Shown piece by piece: positions 1-5,431 of a stretch of 41,485 bases of DNA (positions within the stretch are counted from its first letter, which is position 1; each line of letters begins with the position of its first letter). The DNA is from an uncultured Victivallales bacterium (GTDB lineage: Bacteria; Verrucomicrobiota; Lentisphaeria; Oligosphaerales; JAFGRS01), in assembly GCA_903837355.1 (NCBI GenBank), contig CAILUI010000187.1:1-41485 (forward strand). The letters are read 5' to 3'. The position numbers and the translations under genes were made by a program. The notes beneath the pieces are model-generated. The model saw nothing but the letters and a program-made list of their open reading frames with translations. It ran no database searches and was not told the DNA's origin.

Positions 1-130
1 ATGCCCGCGACGAGCGCCGGCGCAACGCCGTGCCCCCCTATGCTCCATAGCGCGACCGCAAGGGGGCCTCGGGGGTGCCCAATGGCGATCGCAGACCCAG
101 CCGTCGGCGCCCTCGCCGGTTTCTTAGAAC

Positions 131-146
131 CGCCCTGACCAGGGCG
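131..146. other. 6-bp GC hairpin upstream of the ars promoter
   Basis: CGCCCT and AGGGCG form a perfect 6-bp stem around a 4-base loop. No T-tract follows on either strand, so this is only terminator-like. It may mark the end of a gene lying left of the window. I could assign no gene to positions 1-130. Confidence 0.3.
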
Positions 147-155
147 CGACCGGGC

Positions 156-184
156 TTGCTATCCCGCAACTAGTTGGTTATGGT
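156..184 (+). promoter_or_regulatory. Probable arsR-operon promoter with ArsR operator
   Basis: TTGCTA (156-161) and TATGGT (179-184) are separated by exactly 17 bases, a sigma70-like arrangement. The perfect palindrome CAACTAGTTG (167-176) sits in the spacer, where an ArsR dimer would block polymerase. The gene 58 bases downstream encodes an ArsR-family repressor, so autoregulation is the natural reading. The motifs are seen directly; binding is inferred. Confidence 0.5.
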
Positions 185-241
185 GCCAAGTAAGCATTCG
201 GTCTTGGTAAGAGCAGGTAGTCCACCGGGAGCAGGGCCAGC

Positions 242-586
242 ATGGAGCCACGGAAACGGCAGCAGTTGGAGATGCAGGCGCGGGTGCTGAAGGCGCTGGC
301 GCATCCGTCGCGTCTGGGCATGGTGGAGCTGTTGGCGGACGGGGAGCGCTGCGTCTGCGAGTTGCAGCGCGTGGTGGGCGCCGACATGTCGACGGTCTCC
401 AAGCACTTGTCGGTGCTGAAGGCGGCCGGCATTGTGCGCGACGAGAAGCGCGGGCTGCAGGTGTTCTATTCGCTGCGCTTCCCGTGCGTGTTCAACTTCC
501 TGTCCTGCGTGAACGAACTGATGACCTCGGCGGCCGACGAGCAGCGCGACCTGTGCTGCGCTCGCCAACCCGTCACGAGTCGGTGA
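242..586 (+). CDS. arsR: ArsR/SmtB-family metalloregulatory repressor
   Basis: This 114-residue winged-helix repressor has the usual length and layout of ArsR/SmtB proteins: ALAHPSRL in the first helices, ERCVCELQ, then the recognition region STVSKHLSVLKAAGIV and a wing (RDEKRGLQVFYSL). The CVC pair (Cys37, Cys39) is in the place where E. coli ArsR has its ELCVCDL arsenite-binding cysteines. Further cysteines lie near the C-terminus (FPCVF, LSCVN, DLCCA) and could add ligands. It is the first gene of an arsenic/thiol-redox operon and is preceded by a promoter with a palindrome in the spacer, so it probably represses its own operon and releases DNA on binding As(III) or a related thiophilic metalloid. 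The inducer is inferred from context. Confidence 0.88.
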   Translation: MEPRKRQQLEMQARVLKALAHPSRLGMVELLADGERCVCELQRVVGADMSTVSKHLSVLKAAGIVRDEKRGLQVFYSLRFPCVFNFLSCVNELMTSAADEQRDLCCARQPVTSR

Positions 587-634
587 GCCGGAAGATCGCC
601 TGTGTCCTGGAAGGCGGAGTACAAGGAGCGGATC

Positions 635-1045
635 ATGTCGGACTGTTGCGCCAAGACTGCGACCAAGGCCGCGAGCGAGTCCTGCTGCGGCTCGAGCCGG
701 AACGTGCTGCTGTTCCCTTGCTCGGGCGCCGCCAACGTCGCCGAGATCTCAGACCAGGCGGCGCGGGAGCTGATGTTCGCCGGTGATGGCAAGATGTTCT
801 GCCTGGCCGGCCTGGGGGCTGACATCCAGGGCATGGTGCAGACCGCGCGCGACGCCGATGTCAACCTCGTCATCGACGGCTGTCCCATGGAATGCGCCAA
901 GAAGATCTTCGACCGCCATGGTATCGCCAACTACCGCTACCTGCGTGTGACCGACCTCGGTATCGAGAAGACCAAGGGCGTACGCTGCACCACGGAACAG
1001 GTCGGTAAGACCGTGGCCAAGGCCAGGGAACTGCTGGCCAAGTGA
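635..1045 (+). CDS. DGC-domain putative zinc-binding protein
   Basis: This 136-residue protein carries the markers of the DGC domain (PF08859): PCSGAANVAEISDQAA, KMFCLAGLGADI, and the name-giving DGC in IDGCPMECAKK. The family is cysteine-rich, predicted to bind zinc, and often encoded with thiol-redox and metalloid genes; its biochemical role is not established. An extra N-terminal cysteine cluster (SDCC, SESCCG) precedes the domain. I chose ATG 635 over the in-frame GTG at 602 because AAGGAG (623-628) lies six bases before it. It sits between arsR and a mini-thioredoxin with short gaps, so it is an operon member, perhaps a metal or metalloid carrier. Confidence 0.82.
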   Translation: MSDCCAKTATKAASESCCGSSRNVLLFPCSGAANVAEISDQAARELMFAGDGKMFCLAGLGADIQGMVQTARDADVNLVIDGCPMECAKKIFDRHGIANYRYLRVTDLGIEKTKGVRCTTEQVGKTVAKARELLAK

Positions 1046-1060
1046 CGGAGAAGGAACACC

Positions 1061-1294
1061 ATGAAGAAACTACAGATCCTGGGCTCGGGCTGCCCCAAGT
1101 GCAAGAAGTTGGCCGAGAACACCGAACAGGCGGCCAAGGCCCTCGGCCTCGAGTATGAACTGGTCAAGGTCACGGATATCACCGCGATCATGAAGTTCGG
1201 CGTGATGATGACCCCGGCCCTGGTGGTGGACGGCGTGGTCAAGCTGGTCGGCAAGGTCCCCGAGTCCGAGGCCATCCAGGCGCTGTTGAAGTAG
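1061..1294 (+). CDS. Mini-thioredoxin (redox-active disulfide protein 2 type, possibly ArsE-like)
   Basis: This 77-residue protein is a minimal thioredoxin/glutaredoxin fold. It opens with a beta strand, has a CPKC redox pair (SGCPKCKKLAEN) at the start of helix 1, and shows the cis-proline segment MMTPALVVDG typical of the archaeal-type small thioredoxins. The family lacks the extra N-terminal elements of TrxA. It begins 15 bases after the DGC gene with a good Shine-Dalgarno (GGAGAAGGA) and is cytosolic. In the nearby ArsF/ArsG context it may play the role of ArsE, the small redox partner in aromatic-arsenical resistance, or it may supply electrons to the ArsC domain further on. Which of these is correct cannot be read from sequence. 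Confidence 0.85.
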   Translation: MKKLQILGSGCPKCKKLAENTEQAAKALGLEYELVKVTDITAIMKFGVMMTPALVVDGVVKLVGKVPESEAIQALLK

Positions 1295-1305
1295 GAGCCA
1301 TTTCC

Positions 1306-2562
1306 ATGTTCCAGCTTGCCCCCCACCGTATCCTGTCGTCGGTAACCGCTGCCCTTGTCCTGACGCTGGGTCTGTGGGTCAGCTCCGGCCGTGCCGCCGA
1401 GGCCGCCGCCGCCGCCACCTCTGCGTTGCCGAAACTGTTGGACCTGGGCTCGAAGTCCTGCATCCCCTGCAAGATGATGGCCCCCCTCCTCAAGGAGCTT
1501 ACCGAGGAGTACGCCGGCAAGCTCCAGGTCGAGTTCATCGACGTCTGGGTGAAAGAGAACGCCGCCAAGGGCAAAGAGTACGGCATCAGCGCGATTCCCA
1601 CGCAGATATTCTTTGCGCCCGATGGCAAGGAATTGTGGCGGCACGAGGGGTTCTTCGCCAAGGCGGACATCCTGGCTAAGTGGAAGGAACTCGGCTTCGA
1701 CCTCGGCACGGCGACCGCGCCCAAGATCGAGCGCTGGGAGCCGGCCGCCAAAGACGCGCGTGCCAAGGACCAGATCTGCACCCTGTGCGACGGCGACATC
1801 TCGCCCAAGACGGCGGTGGTCGTGACCAGCGCCAAGGGCGATGTCCGGCTGTGCTCGCTGCATTGCGCCTTCATCCTGTACTCCTGCCTGACCGAGGACA
1901 AGACCGGTTTCGAGAAGCGCGTGTCCGTCACCGATTACGCCACCGGCACCTTGGTGGCCGCCAGCGACGTGGCCTATCTACAGGGCGCGGATGGGAAGAC
2001 TGGCCGGCCCTGGATCAAGGCCTTCGCCAGCCGCGACGGCGCCGCGAAGGAGATGCAGACGGGGGGTGGCAGTATCATCGGCTGGGCCGCCCTGCAGGAG
2101 AGTGAGCTGTCGCAGCGCTGCGGCTTCTGCGACCGCTCGCTGTACCCTCAGGACGTGGCCAGCGTTCGGGTCGAGGGCGCACAGAGCTACGGCTGTTGCG
2201 CCCACTGTGCCATGGGTGTCACGGCGCGCACCGGCAAGGATACCGAGGTCCGTCAGCCGGACGGCCTAACCGGTGAGATGATCATCGTCAAGACGCTGGG
2301 CGGTGCGGTTGCCTCGGTCGAACCGGCGACGGCGGTGGCCTGGTTCGGCAAGAAGCAGACCGCCGACGGCAAGTGGGTCTCGGCGGGTTGCTTCCATCAA
2401 GGCTTCTTCGCCACCCCCGAGAACCTGCGCCAGTGGCTCGACGTGCACCCGCTCGAGACCGGCGAGATGATCACCATCCAGCAGTCGCTGGCCGACAAGA
2501 TGAAGCTCACGCCGCAGCAGATCCAGAAAGCCTGTAAGATCGGCGAATGCGCGCCGAAATGA
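1306..2562 (+). CDS. Exported thioredoxin-NosL-like fusion protein
   Basis: This 418-residue protein has an N-terminal signal sequence (hydrophobic TAALVLTLGLWV, then Ala-rich to about residue 38). A thioredoxin domain follows, with the CIPC pair at Cys52/Cys55 and a cis-Pro segment SAIPTQIFF. The rest is a cysteine-rich metal-binding region resembling NosL, with ICTLCDGDI, LCSLHCAFI and a conserved block ending SIIGWAAL. Another CxxC segment (RCGFCDRSLYP, CCAHCAMG) comes later, possibly a second related domain. The predicted location is periplasmic or extracytoplasmic. NosL is a copper chaperone, so the protein may couple thiol-disulfide exchange to metal or metalloid handling outside the membrane, with electrons perhaps from the CcdA-like gene downstream. 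Its stop directly abuts the 14-bp repeat array. Confidence 0.78.
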   Translation: MFQLAPHRILSSVTAALVLTLGLWVSSGRAAEAAAAATSALPKLLDLGSKSCIPCKMMAPLLKELTEEYAGKLQVEFIDVWVKENAAKGKEYGISAIPTQIFFAPDGKELWRHEGFFAKADILAKWKELGFDLGTATAPKIERWEPAAKDARAKDQICTLCDGDISPKTAVVVTSAKGDVRLCSLHCAFILYSCLTEDKTGFEKRVSVTDYATGTLVAASDVAYLQGADGKTGRPWIKAFASRDGAAKEMQTGGGSIIGWAALQESELSQRCGFCDRSLYPQDVASVRVEGAQSYGCCAHCAMGVTARTGKDTEVRQPDGLTGEMIIVKTLGGAVASVEPATAVAWFGKKQTADGKWVSAGCFHQGFFATPENLRQWLDVHPLETGEMITIQQSLADKMKLTPQQIQKACKIGECAPK

Positions 2563-2711
2563 GACGAGGGTCGGGGGGCGAGGGTCGGGGGGCGAGGGTC
2601 GGGGGGCGAGGGTCGGGGGGCGAGGGTCGGGGGGCGAGGGTCGGGGGGCGAGGGTCGGGGGACGAGGGTCGGGGGGCGAGGGTCGGGGGGCGAGGGTCGG
2701 GGGGCGAGGGT
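2563..2711 (+). repeat. 14-bp G-rich tandem array (left arm of the S23 element)
   Basis: The unit GGCGAGGGTCGGGG repeats at exact 14-base spacing. CGAGGG occurs at 2565, 2579, 2593, 2607, 2621, 2635, 2649, 2663, 2677, 2691 and 2705. The copies are almost identical, with one G-to-A change before 2663. The array begins at the base after the stop codon of the thioredoxin-NosL gene and ends 21 bases before the S23 start. Regular GGG and GGGGGG runs make G-quadruplex formation on this strand plausible. Confidence 0.95.
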
Positions 2712-2732
2712 GGCGAAAGGCGGTGAGCAACG

Positions 2733-3239
2733 ATGGCTGGCGGTGGAGTGCGCGATTTTGGCGCCTATCAGAGGGCAGTCGTTCTCTTTGACCTGGTGGT
2801 CGAGGATACGGCGCTGATACAGAAGGACCCTCGCTGTTACCGGCTGGTGTCGCAGCAGGTCGGCAGCGCTGACTCGATCTGCGCGAATATCGAGGAGGGG
2901 TATGGCCGCGTCAGTCGGGCAGAGTATGCGCGGTTCCTGGATTTTGCCAGGGGGTCGGCGCGGGAGACCCAGGGACGGTACCAGCGCATGAAACACTGGT
3001 TGCCTCCGGAAATCGTCCGGGACCGCGCTCAGCGGCTCGACGAGATCATTGGCATTCTGACTACCACGATCACTCGCCTGCGTAGCAGTTACGAGGTGCG
3101 AGATGGCGACGCGCAGTACGAGGAATCGGACGTGTCGAGCGACGAGGGTCGCGACGCGGGCTGTCCTCGCCCCTCGACCCTCGACCCTCGCCCCTCGACC
3201 CTCGACCCTCGACCCTCTGAACAGCACACGGTGAGATGA
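2733..3239 (+). CDS. S23/IVP-type four-helix-bundle protein
   Basis: This 168-residue protein matches the 23S rRNA intervening-sequence protein family (PF05635). It shows the aromatic-rich first helix (FGAYQRAVVLFDLVV), the LVSQQVGSADSICANIEEGYGR signature region, then SRAEYARFLDFARGSARE and a last helix. The family forms oligomeric four-helix bundles related in fold to Avd of diversity-generating retroelements; its function is unresolved. The fold ends near residue 115. After it comes a disordered tail whose final part (RPSTLDPRPSTLDP) is translated from the right-hand repeat array. The stop overlaps the arsF start (ATGA), so it is coupled to the operon. Its insertion among arsenic genes suggests a passenger rather than an arsenic function. 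Confidence 0.85.
   Translation: MAGGGVRDFGAYQRAVVLFDLVVEDTALIQKDPRCYRLVSQQVGSADSICANIEEGYGRVSRAEYARFLDFARGSARETQGRYQRMKHWLPPEIVRDRAQRLDEIIGILTTTITRLRSSYEVRDGDAQYEESDVSSDEGRDAGCPRPSTLDPRPSTLDPRPSEQHTVR
3166..3217 (+). repeat. 7-bp C-rich tandem array (right arm of the S23 element), coding
   Basis: CTCGACC and CTCGCCC heptamers occur seven times in a row, plus a partial copy. The array is in inverted orientation to the left array at 2563-2711 and is read in frame as the tail of the S23 protein, giving the seven-residue period PSTLDPR. An isolated CGAGGGTCG at about 3143 could fold back on this array. Confidence 0.92.
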
Positions 3240-3724
3240 TGGTCCGAGCTTGGACAACACATGTTCTGTTGGCGTTTGCCGTCTTCACCCTGGGTTTCGG
3301 CGTGGGTAAGGAGGTCGGCCGGCGGCAGGCGCCCACGGTCGCCCCTCCTGGCCCTGCACCCGCGCCAGGCGCCGACGCCAAGGCGCCCGCGCCGGCAACG
3401 GACAAGGTCATCGTCTACTACCTCCACGCGACCTTCCGTTGTGTCACCTGCAACACCATCGAGCGGATGGCCAAAGAGGTCGTCGAGATACAGTTCGCCA
3501 ACGCCCTAGCCGCGGGTTACATCGCGTGGCGCGAGGCGGATTTCCAGGTCGAAGAGGATCTGGCCAAGCGCTTCGATGTCGCCTCGAGTTGCGTGGTGGT
3601 AGCCAACCGGGTCAACGGCAAGGAGACGGAGTTCCAGCGTCTGGACGAGGTCTGGACCCTGGTCGACAAGCCGGCTGAGTTCAAGGAGTACATCGCCGGG
3701 GCGATCCGGAAGTACCTCCGGTAG
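3236..3724 (+). CDS. arsF: ArsF-like nitroreductase-subunit family protein (exported thioredoxin-like)
   Basis: This 162-residue protein has an N-terminal membrane anchor or signal (VLLAFAVFTLGFGVG), a Pro/Ala linker (residues 32-54) and a compact redox domain beginning VIVYYLHATFRCVTCNTIE, with Cys69 and Cys72, and a third cysteine in SSCVVVANR. The strand-HATFRC.TC pattern and the downstream LDEVWTLV match the family annotated as ArsF, described from the Shewanella arsEFG system that handles trivalent aromatic arsenicals. Two adjacent ATG codons (3236, 3239) are possible starts; 3236 overlaps the S23 stop. It is followed by the ArsG-like permease, which supports the assignment. The reduced substrate here is unknown; the anchor places the CxxC domain outside the cytoplasm. 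Confidence 0.75.
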   Translation: MMVRAWTTHVLLAFAVFTLGFGVGKEVGRRQAPTVAPPGPAPAPGADAKAPAPATDKVIVYYLHATFRCVTCNTIERMAKEVVEIQFANALAAGYIAWREADFQVEEDLAKRFDVASSCVVVANRVNGKETEFQRLDEVWTLVDKPAEFKEYIAGAIRKYLR

Positions 3725-3800
3725 CTGCTGGAGCGAGCTCTGTGGACGCTCGCCAGAAGGCAATGCATCCACGGCAAGCCGTAAGAGGAACTGGACTGCC

Positions 3801-4496
3801 ATGACTTGGTTCACCCTCGGTTCCGCCCTCTGGCTCGGGATTCTGACGTCGATCAGCCCCTGTCCACTGGCCACCAACATCGCCGCCATCTCCTTCATCA
3901 GCCGCAAGGTGGGCCAGACGCGCCTGGTGCTGCTCTCCGGTCTGCTCTACGTCGTCGGCCGGACCCTCGCCTACGTAGCGCTTGCCGGCCTGCTGCTGGC
4001 GGGGCTGCTGGCCAGCGGCGAGAGCGCGCGGTTCCTGCAGCGCTACCTCAACCTGGCACTGGGCCCGCTGGTGATCCTGGTCGGGATGGTCCTGCTCGGG
4101 ATGATCGGCAGTGGGATCTCTATGAACCTGGCCGGAAGCGGTATCCAGGAACGCGCCGCCAAGGGCGGCTCCTGGTGGGCTGGGGCGCTCGGGTTTCTCT
4201 TCGCCCTGTCCTTCTGCCCGGTCTCCGCGGGGCTGTACTTCGGGGCCCTGATCCCGCTCTCGGCAGCGCACGGATCGCGGCTGCTCCTACCGAGCGTCTA
4301 CGGCCTGGGAACCGCGCTGCCGGTGCTGGTCTTCTCTTTCCTGATCGCCTTCGCATCACAGCATGTCGGCAAGGCCTTCAACAAGCTGACGTACGTCGAG
4401 CGCTGGGTACGGGTCGCGACCGGTGTGCTGTTCATCGTCGCCGGAGTGTACCTGAGTCTCACCCACGTGTACGGGCTGTCGTTGATGGCGTGGTGA
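3801..4496 (+). CDS. arsG: ArsG-like permease (CcdA-fold, arsenical efflux family)
   Basis: This 231-residue protein is mostly hydrophobic, with about six membrane segments. It has the two cysteine motifs of the CcdA/DsbD-type fold: SISPCPLATN (Cys21) in helix 1 and LSFCPVSAGLYFG (Cys139) in a symmetry-related helix. This family next to ArsF is annotated as aminobenzyl-arsenical efflux permease ArsG. The paired proline-cysteine helices could either carry a thiol-bound arsenical or move reducing equivalents to ArsF. The start is ATG 3801, with AAGAGGAA upstream. It is followed 11 bases later by a DUF6951-like gene. The family call is fairly firm; substrate is inferred from relatives. Confidence 0.78.
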   Translation: MTWFTLGSALWLGILTSISPCPLATNIAAISFISRKVGQTRLVLLSGLLYVVGRTLAYVALAGLLLAGLLASGESARFLQRYLNLALGPLVILVGMVLLGMIGSGISMNLAGSGIQERAAKGGSWWAGALGFLFALSFCPVSAGLYFGALIPLSAAHGSRLLLPSVYGLGTALPVLVFSFLIAFASQHVGKAFNKLTYVERWVRVATGVLFIVAGVYLSLTHVYGLSLMAW

Positions 4497-4507
4497 AGGA
4501 GTGACGA

Positions 4508-4840
4508 GTGAAAGCAGTAGCAACGGTCGACGCCGGCATCTGCGGATTCAAGACCCGCATCCAGGCCGACAGCGACGACACGCAGAACGTCAGCTTCAAA
4601 GTCGTCAGCGGCTGTGAGAAGGCTGAGCGCTTCGGCGCTGCCCTGGTGGCGAAGGGGCCGGTGGACGGCTATGCCGAGATCGGCGCCGGCAGCGCTGGCG
4701 TGATCCTGACCACGGCCCGCGAGACACTCAAAGGCTGCTGCTCCGCGTGCGCGGTGCCGGTCGGGGCGTTCAAGGCCCTGCAGGTGGCTGCCGGCGTGGC
4801 ATTGCCCAAGGATGTGGTCCTGGGCATCCGCGCGGACTGA
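4508..4840 (+). CDS. DUF6951-like small cysteine-containing protein
   Basis: This 110-residue cytosolic protein starts VDAGICGFKTRIQADSDD and has conserved-looking cysteines in GICGF, VSGCEKAE and LKGCCSACAVPVG. It resembles the DUF6951 family, found beside thiol-redox and metalloid genes, with no known activity. The start is GTG 4508, with AAGGAG at 4496-4501. The CCSAC cluster suggests metal, metalloid or Fe-S binding. It lies 11 bases after arsG and about 80 bases before a ferredoxin-like gene, so it shares their operon. The name is from family memory; the biochemical role is open. Confidence 0.62.
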   Translation: MKAVATVDAGICGFKTRIQADSDDTQNVSFKVVSGCEKAERFGAALVAKGPVDGYAEIGAGSAGVILTTARETLKGCCSACAVPVGAFKALQVAAGVALPKDVVLGIRAD

Positions 4841-4918
4841 GCGGCATCCCCACCTCAAGGAGCCCCTGCTGGCCATCTGCGCCGGCCTTGGACTGGCGGG
4901 CGAGAAGGACACCGCACC

Positions 4919-5143
4919 ATGAAACGCGCCCTGATCCACGCGGAGCTCTGCCGCAACTGCCAGCCCTGCCTCGCTGGGTTGGCCTGCTCCATGCAGGCCT
5001 TCTTCCGGGAAGCTCCCGATGACAAGCCCTGGGTCGACTTCTACCGCTGCAGCGGCTGCCTGAAGTGCAGAGCGGCCTGCCCTTGGGACGCGATCGAGCC
5101 CATTGCCCACCCCTGCGACGGCAAGCACCGCAGGGGTTGGTGA
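4919..5143 (+). CDS. Small two-cluster ferredoxin-like protein
   Basis: This 74-residue protein contains two cysteine motifs for [4Fe-4S] clusters: Cys11-x2-Cys14-x2-Cys17-x5-Cys23 and Cys44-x2-Cys47-x2-Cys50-x3-Cys54, with CPWDAIEPI after the second, as in bacterial ferredoxins. A ninth cysteine (Cys66) lies in the tail AHPCDGKHRRGW. The spacing between motifs and the basic tail differ from classic 2[4Fe-4S] ferredoxins. It probably carries electrons for a reductase in this island, perhaps with the DUF6951 neighbour. It is the last gene before the separate acr3 promoter. Confidence 0.75.
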   Translation: MKRALIHAELCRNCQPCLAGLACSMQAFFREAPDDKPWVDFYRCSGCLKCRAACPWDAIEPIAHPCDGKHRRGW

Positions 5144-5166
5144 GGCAGAGGCTGTGGGGGATGTGC

Positions 5167-5201
5167 GGGTCGAGGGTCGAGGGTCGAGGGAGGCGCCCTC
5201 G
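5167..5201 (+). repeat. Short copy of the S23-element repeat (solo array with hairpin)
   Basis: GGGTCGA occurs three times in tandem from 5167, and CGAGGG (5185-5190) is followed after five bases by its complement CCCTCG (5196-5201). The heptamer is the same family as the arrays around the S23 gene 2 kb upstream, but there is no ORF between the arms. It could be a deletion remnant or a minimal non-autonomous copy. It lies between the ferredoxin gene and the acr3 promoter. Confidence 0.75.
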
Positions 5202-5297
5202 TCCACCGCTGGCTGGAGCCCGCAGTCCCCCTCCGCGTTTCGCGTGTAGCCTTTTCTCACGGTTTCTGAGGAGTTATGCCCCCTCCGCCCGCAGCGC

Positions 5298-5335
5298 TTG
5301 ACCCGCGCCTCCCGCCAGGCTATGATATGCATATC
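5298..5335 (+). promoter_or_regulatory. Strong sigma70-type promoter and palindromic operator for acr3
   Basis: TTGACC (5298-5303) and TATGAT (5321-5326) are separated by exactly 17 bases, close to consensus at both boxes. A perfect 12-bp palindrome, GATATGCATATC (5324-5335), overlaps the -10 box and the expected start of transcription. This is a classic repressor site, probably for the ArsR encoded at 242-586, although its sequence differs from the CAACTAGTTG palindrome of the first promoter. The motif geometry is seen; ArsR binding is inferred. Confidence 0.72.
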
Positions 5336-5339
5336 TGCA

Positions 5340-5355
5340 CAGATACGCAGTAAAG
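5340..5355 (+). repeat. Left direct repeat flanking the acr3 block
   Basis: CAGATACGCAGTAAAG matches CAGACACGCAGTAAAG at 6556-6571 in 15 of 16 positions, in the same orientation. The pair encloses acr3 and its leader. It may be a recombination scar or insertion footprint. Confidence 0.7.
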
Positions 5356-5368
5356 GGAATCAGGAGCC

Positions 5369-5431
5369 ATGGGTGCTGCAGTGGCCGTCGTCGCCGAGCG
5401 CCAGGTCACCAGATCGGGGGTACAACGATGA
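5369..5431 (+). CDS. Possible 20-aa leader peptide coupled to acr3
   Basis: An ATG at 5369 opens a 20-codon frame (MGAAVAVVAERQVTRSGVQR) whose TGA overlaps the acr3 ATG in an ATGA junction. CAGGAG lies just upstream, though only two bases from the start, which is tight. The frame falls inside the leader of the acr3 transcript. It could couple translation to acr3, or be the remnant of a longer upstream gene, or be chance. Confidence 0.25.
   Translation: MGAAVAVVAERQVTRSGVQR

Larger units (their letters stand above)
2563..3217 (+). mobile_element. S23/IVP gene framed by inverted heptamer arrays (putative mobile or IVS-like element)
   Basis: A G-rich array (2563-2711) lies 5' and a C-rich array (3166-3217) lies 3' of a four-helix-bundle S23/IVP gene. 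The reverse complement of the left unit (GACCCTCGCCCCCC) nearly equals a 14-base stretch of the right array (GACCCTCGCCCCTC), so the ends are inverted repeats that could pair in one RNA. The unit splits two otherwise continuous arsenic/redox genes. S23 genes are known from intervening sequences in 23S rRNA genes of Leptospira and Coxiella, where the ends also pair. No target-site duplication or transposase was found, so mobility is inferred. Confidence 0.55.

Noticed and set aside
2266..3260. Long minus-strand frames rich in Pro/Arg/Ser-Thr over the repeat array
   Set aside because: They are translations of the G-rich 14-bp repeat and antisense to well-supported genes.
5275..5352. 25-codon frame starting MPPPPAALDPRLPPG
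   Set aside because: The strong acr3 promoter lies within it, so the frame could be transcribed only from upstream readthrough, and the Shine-Dalgarno is too close.
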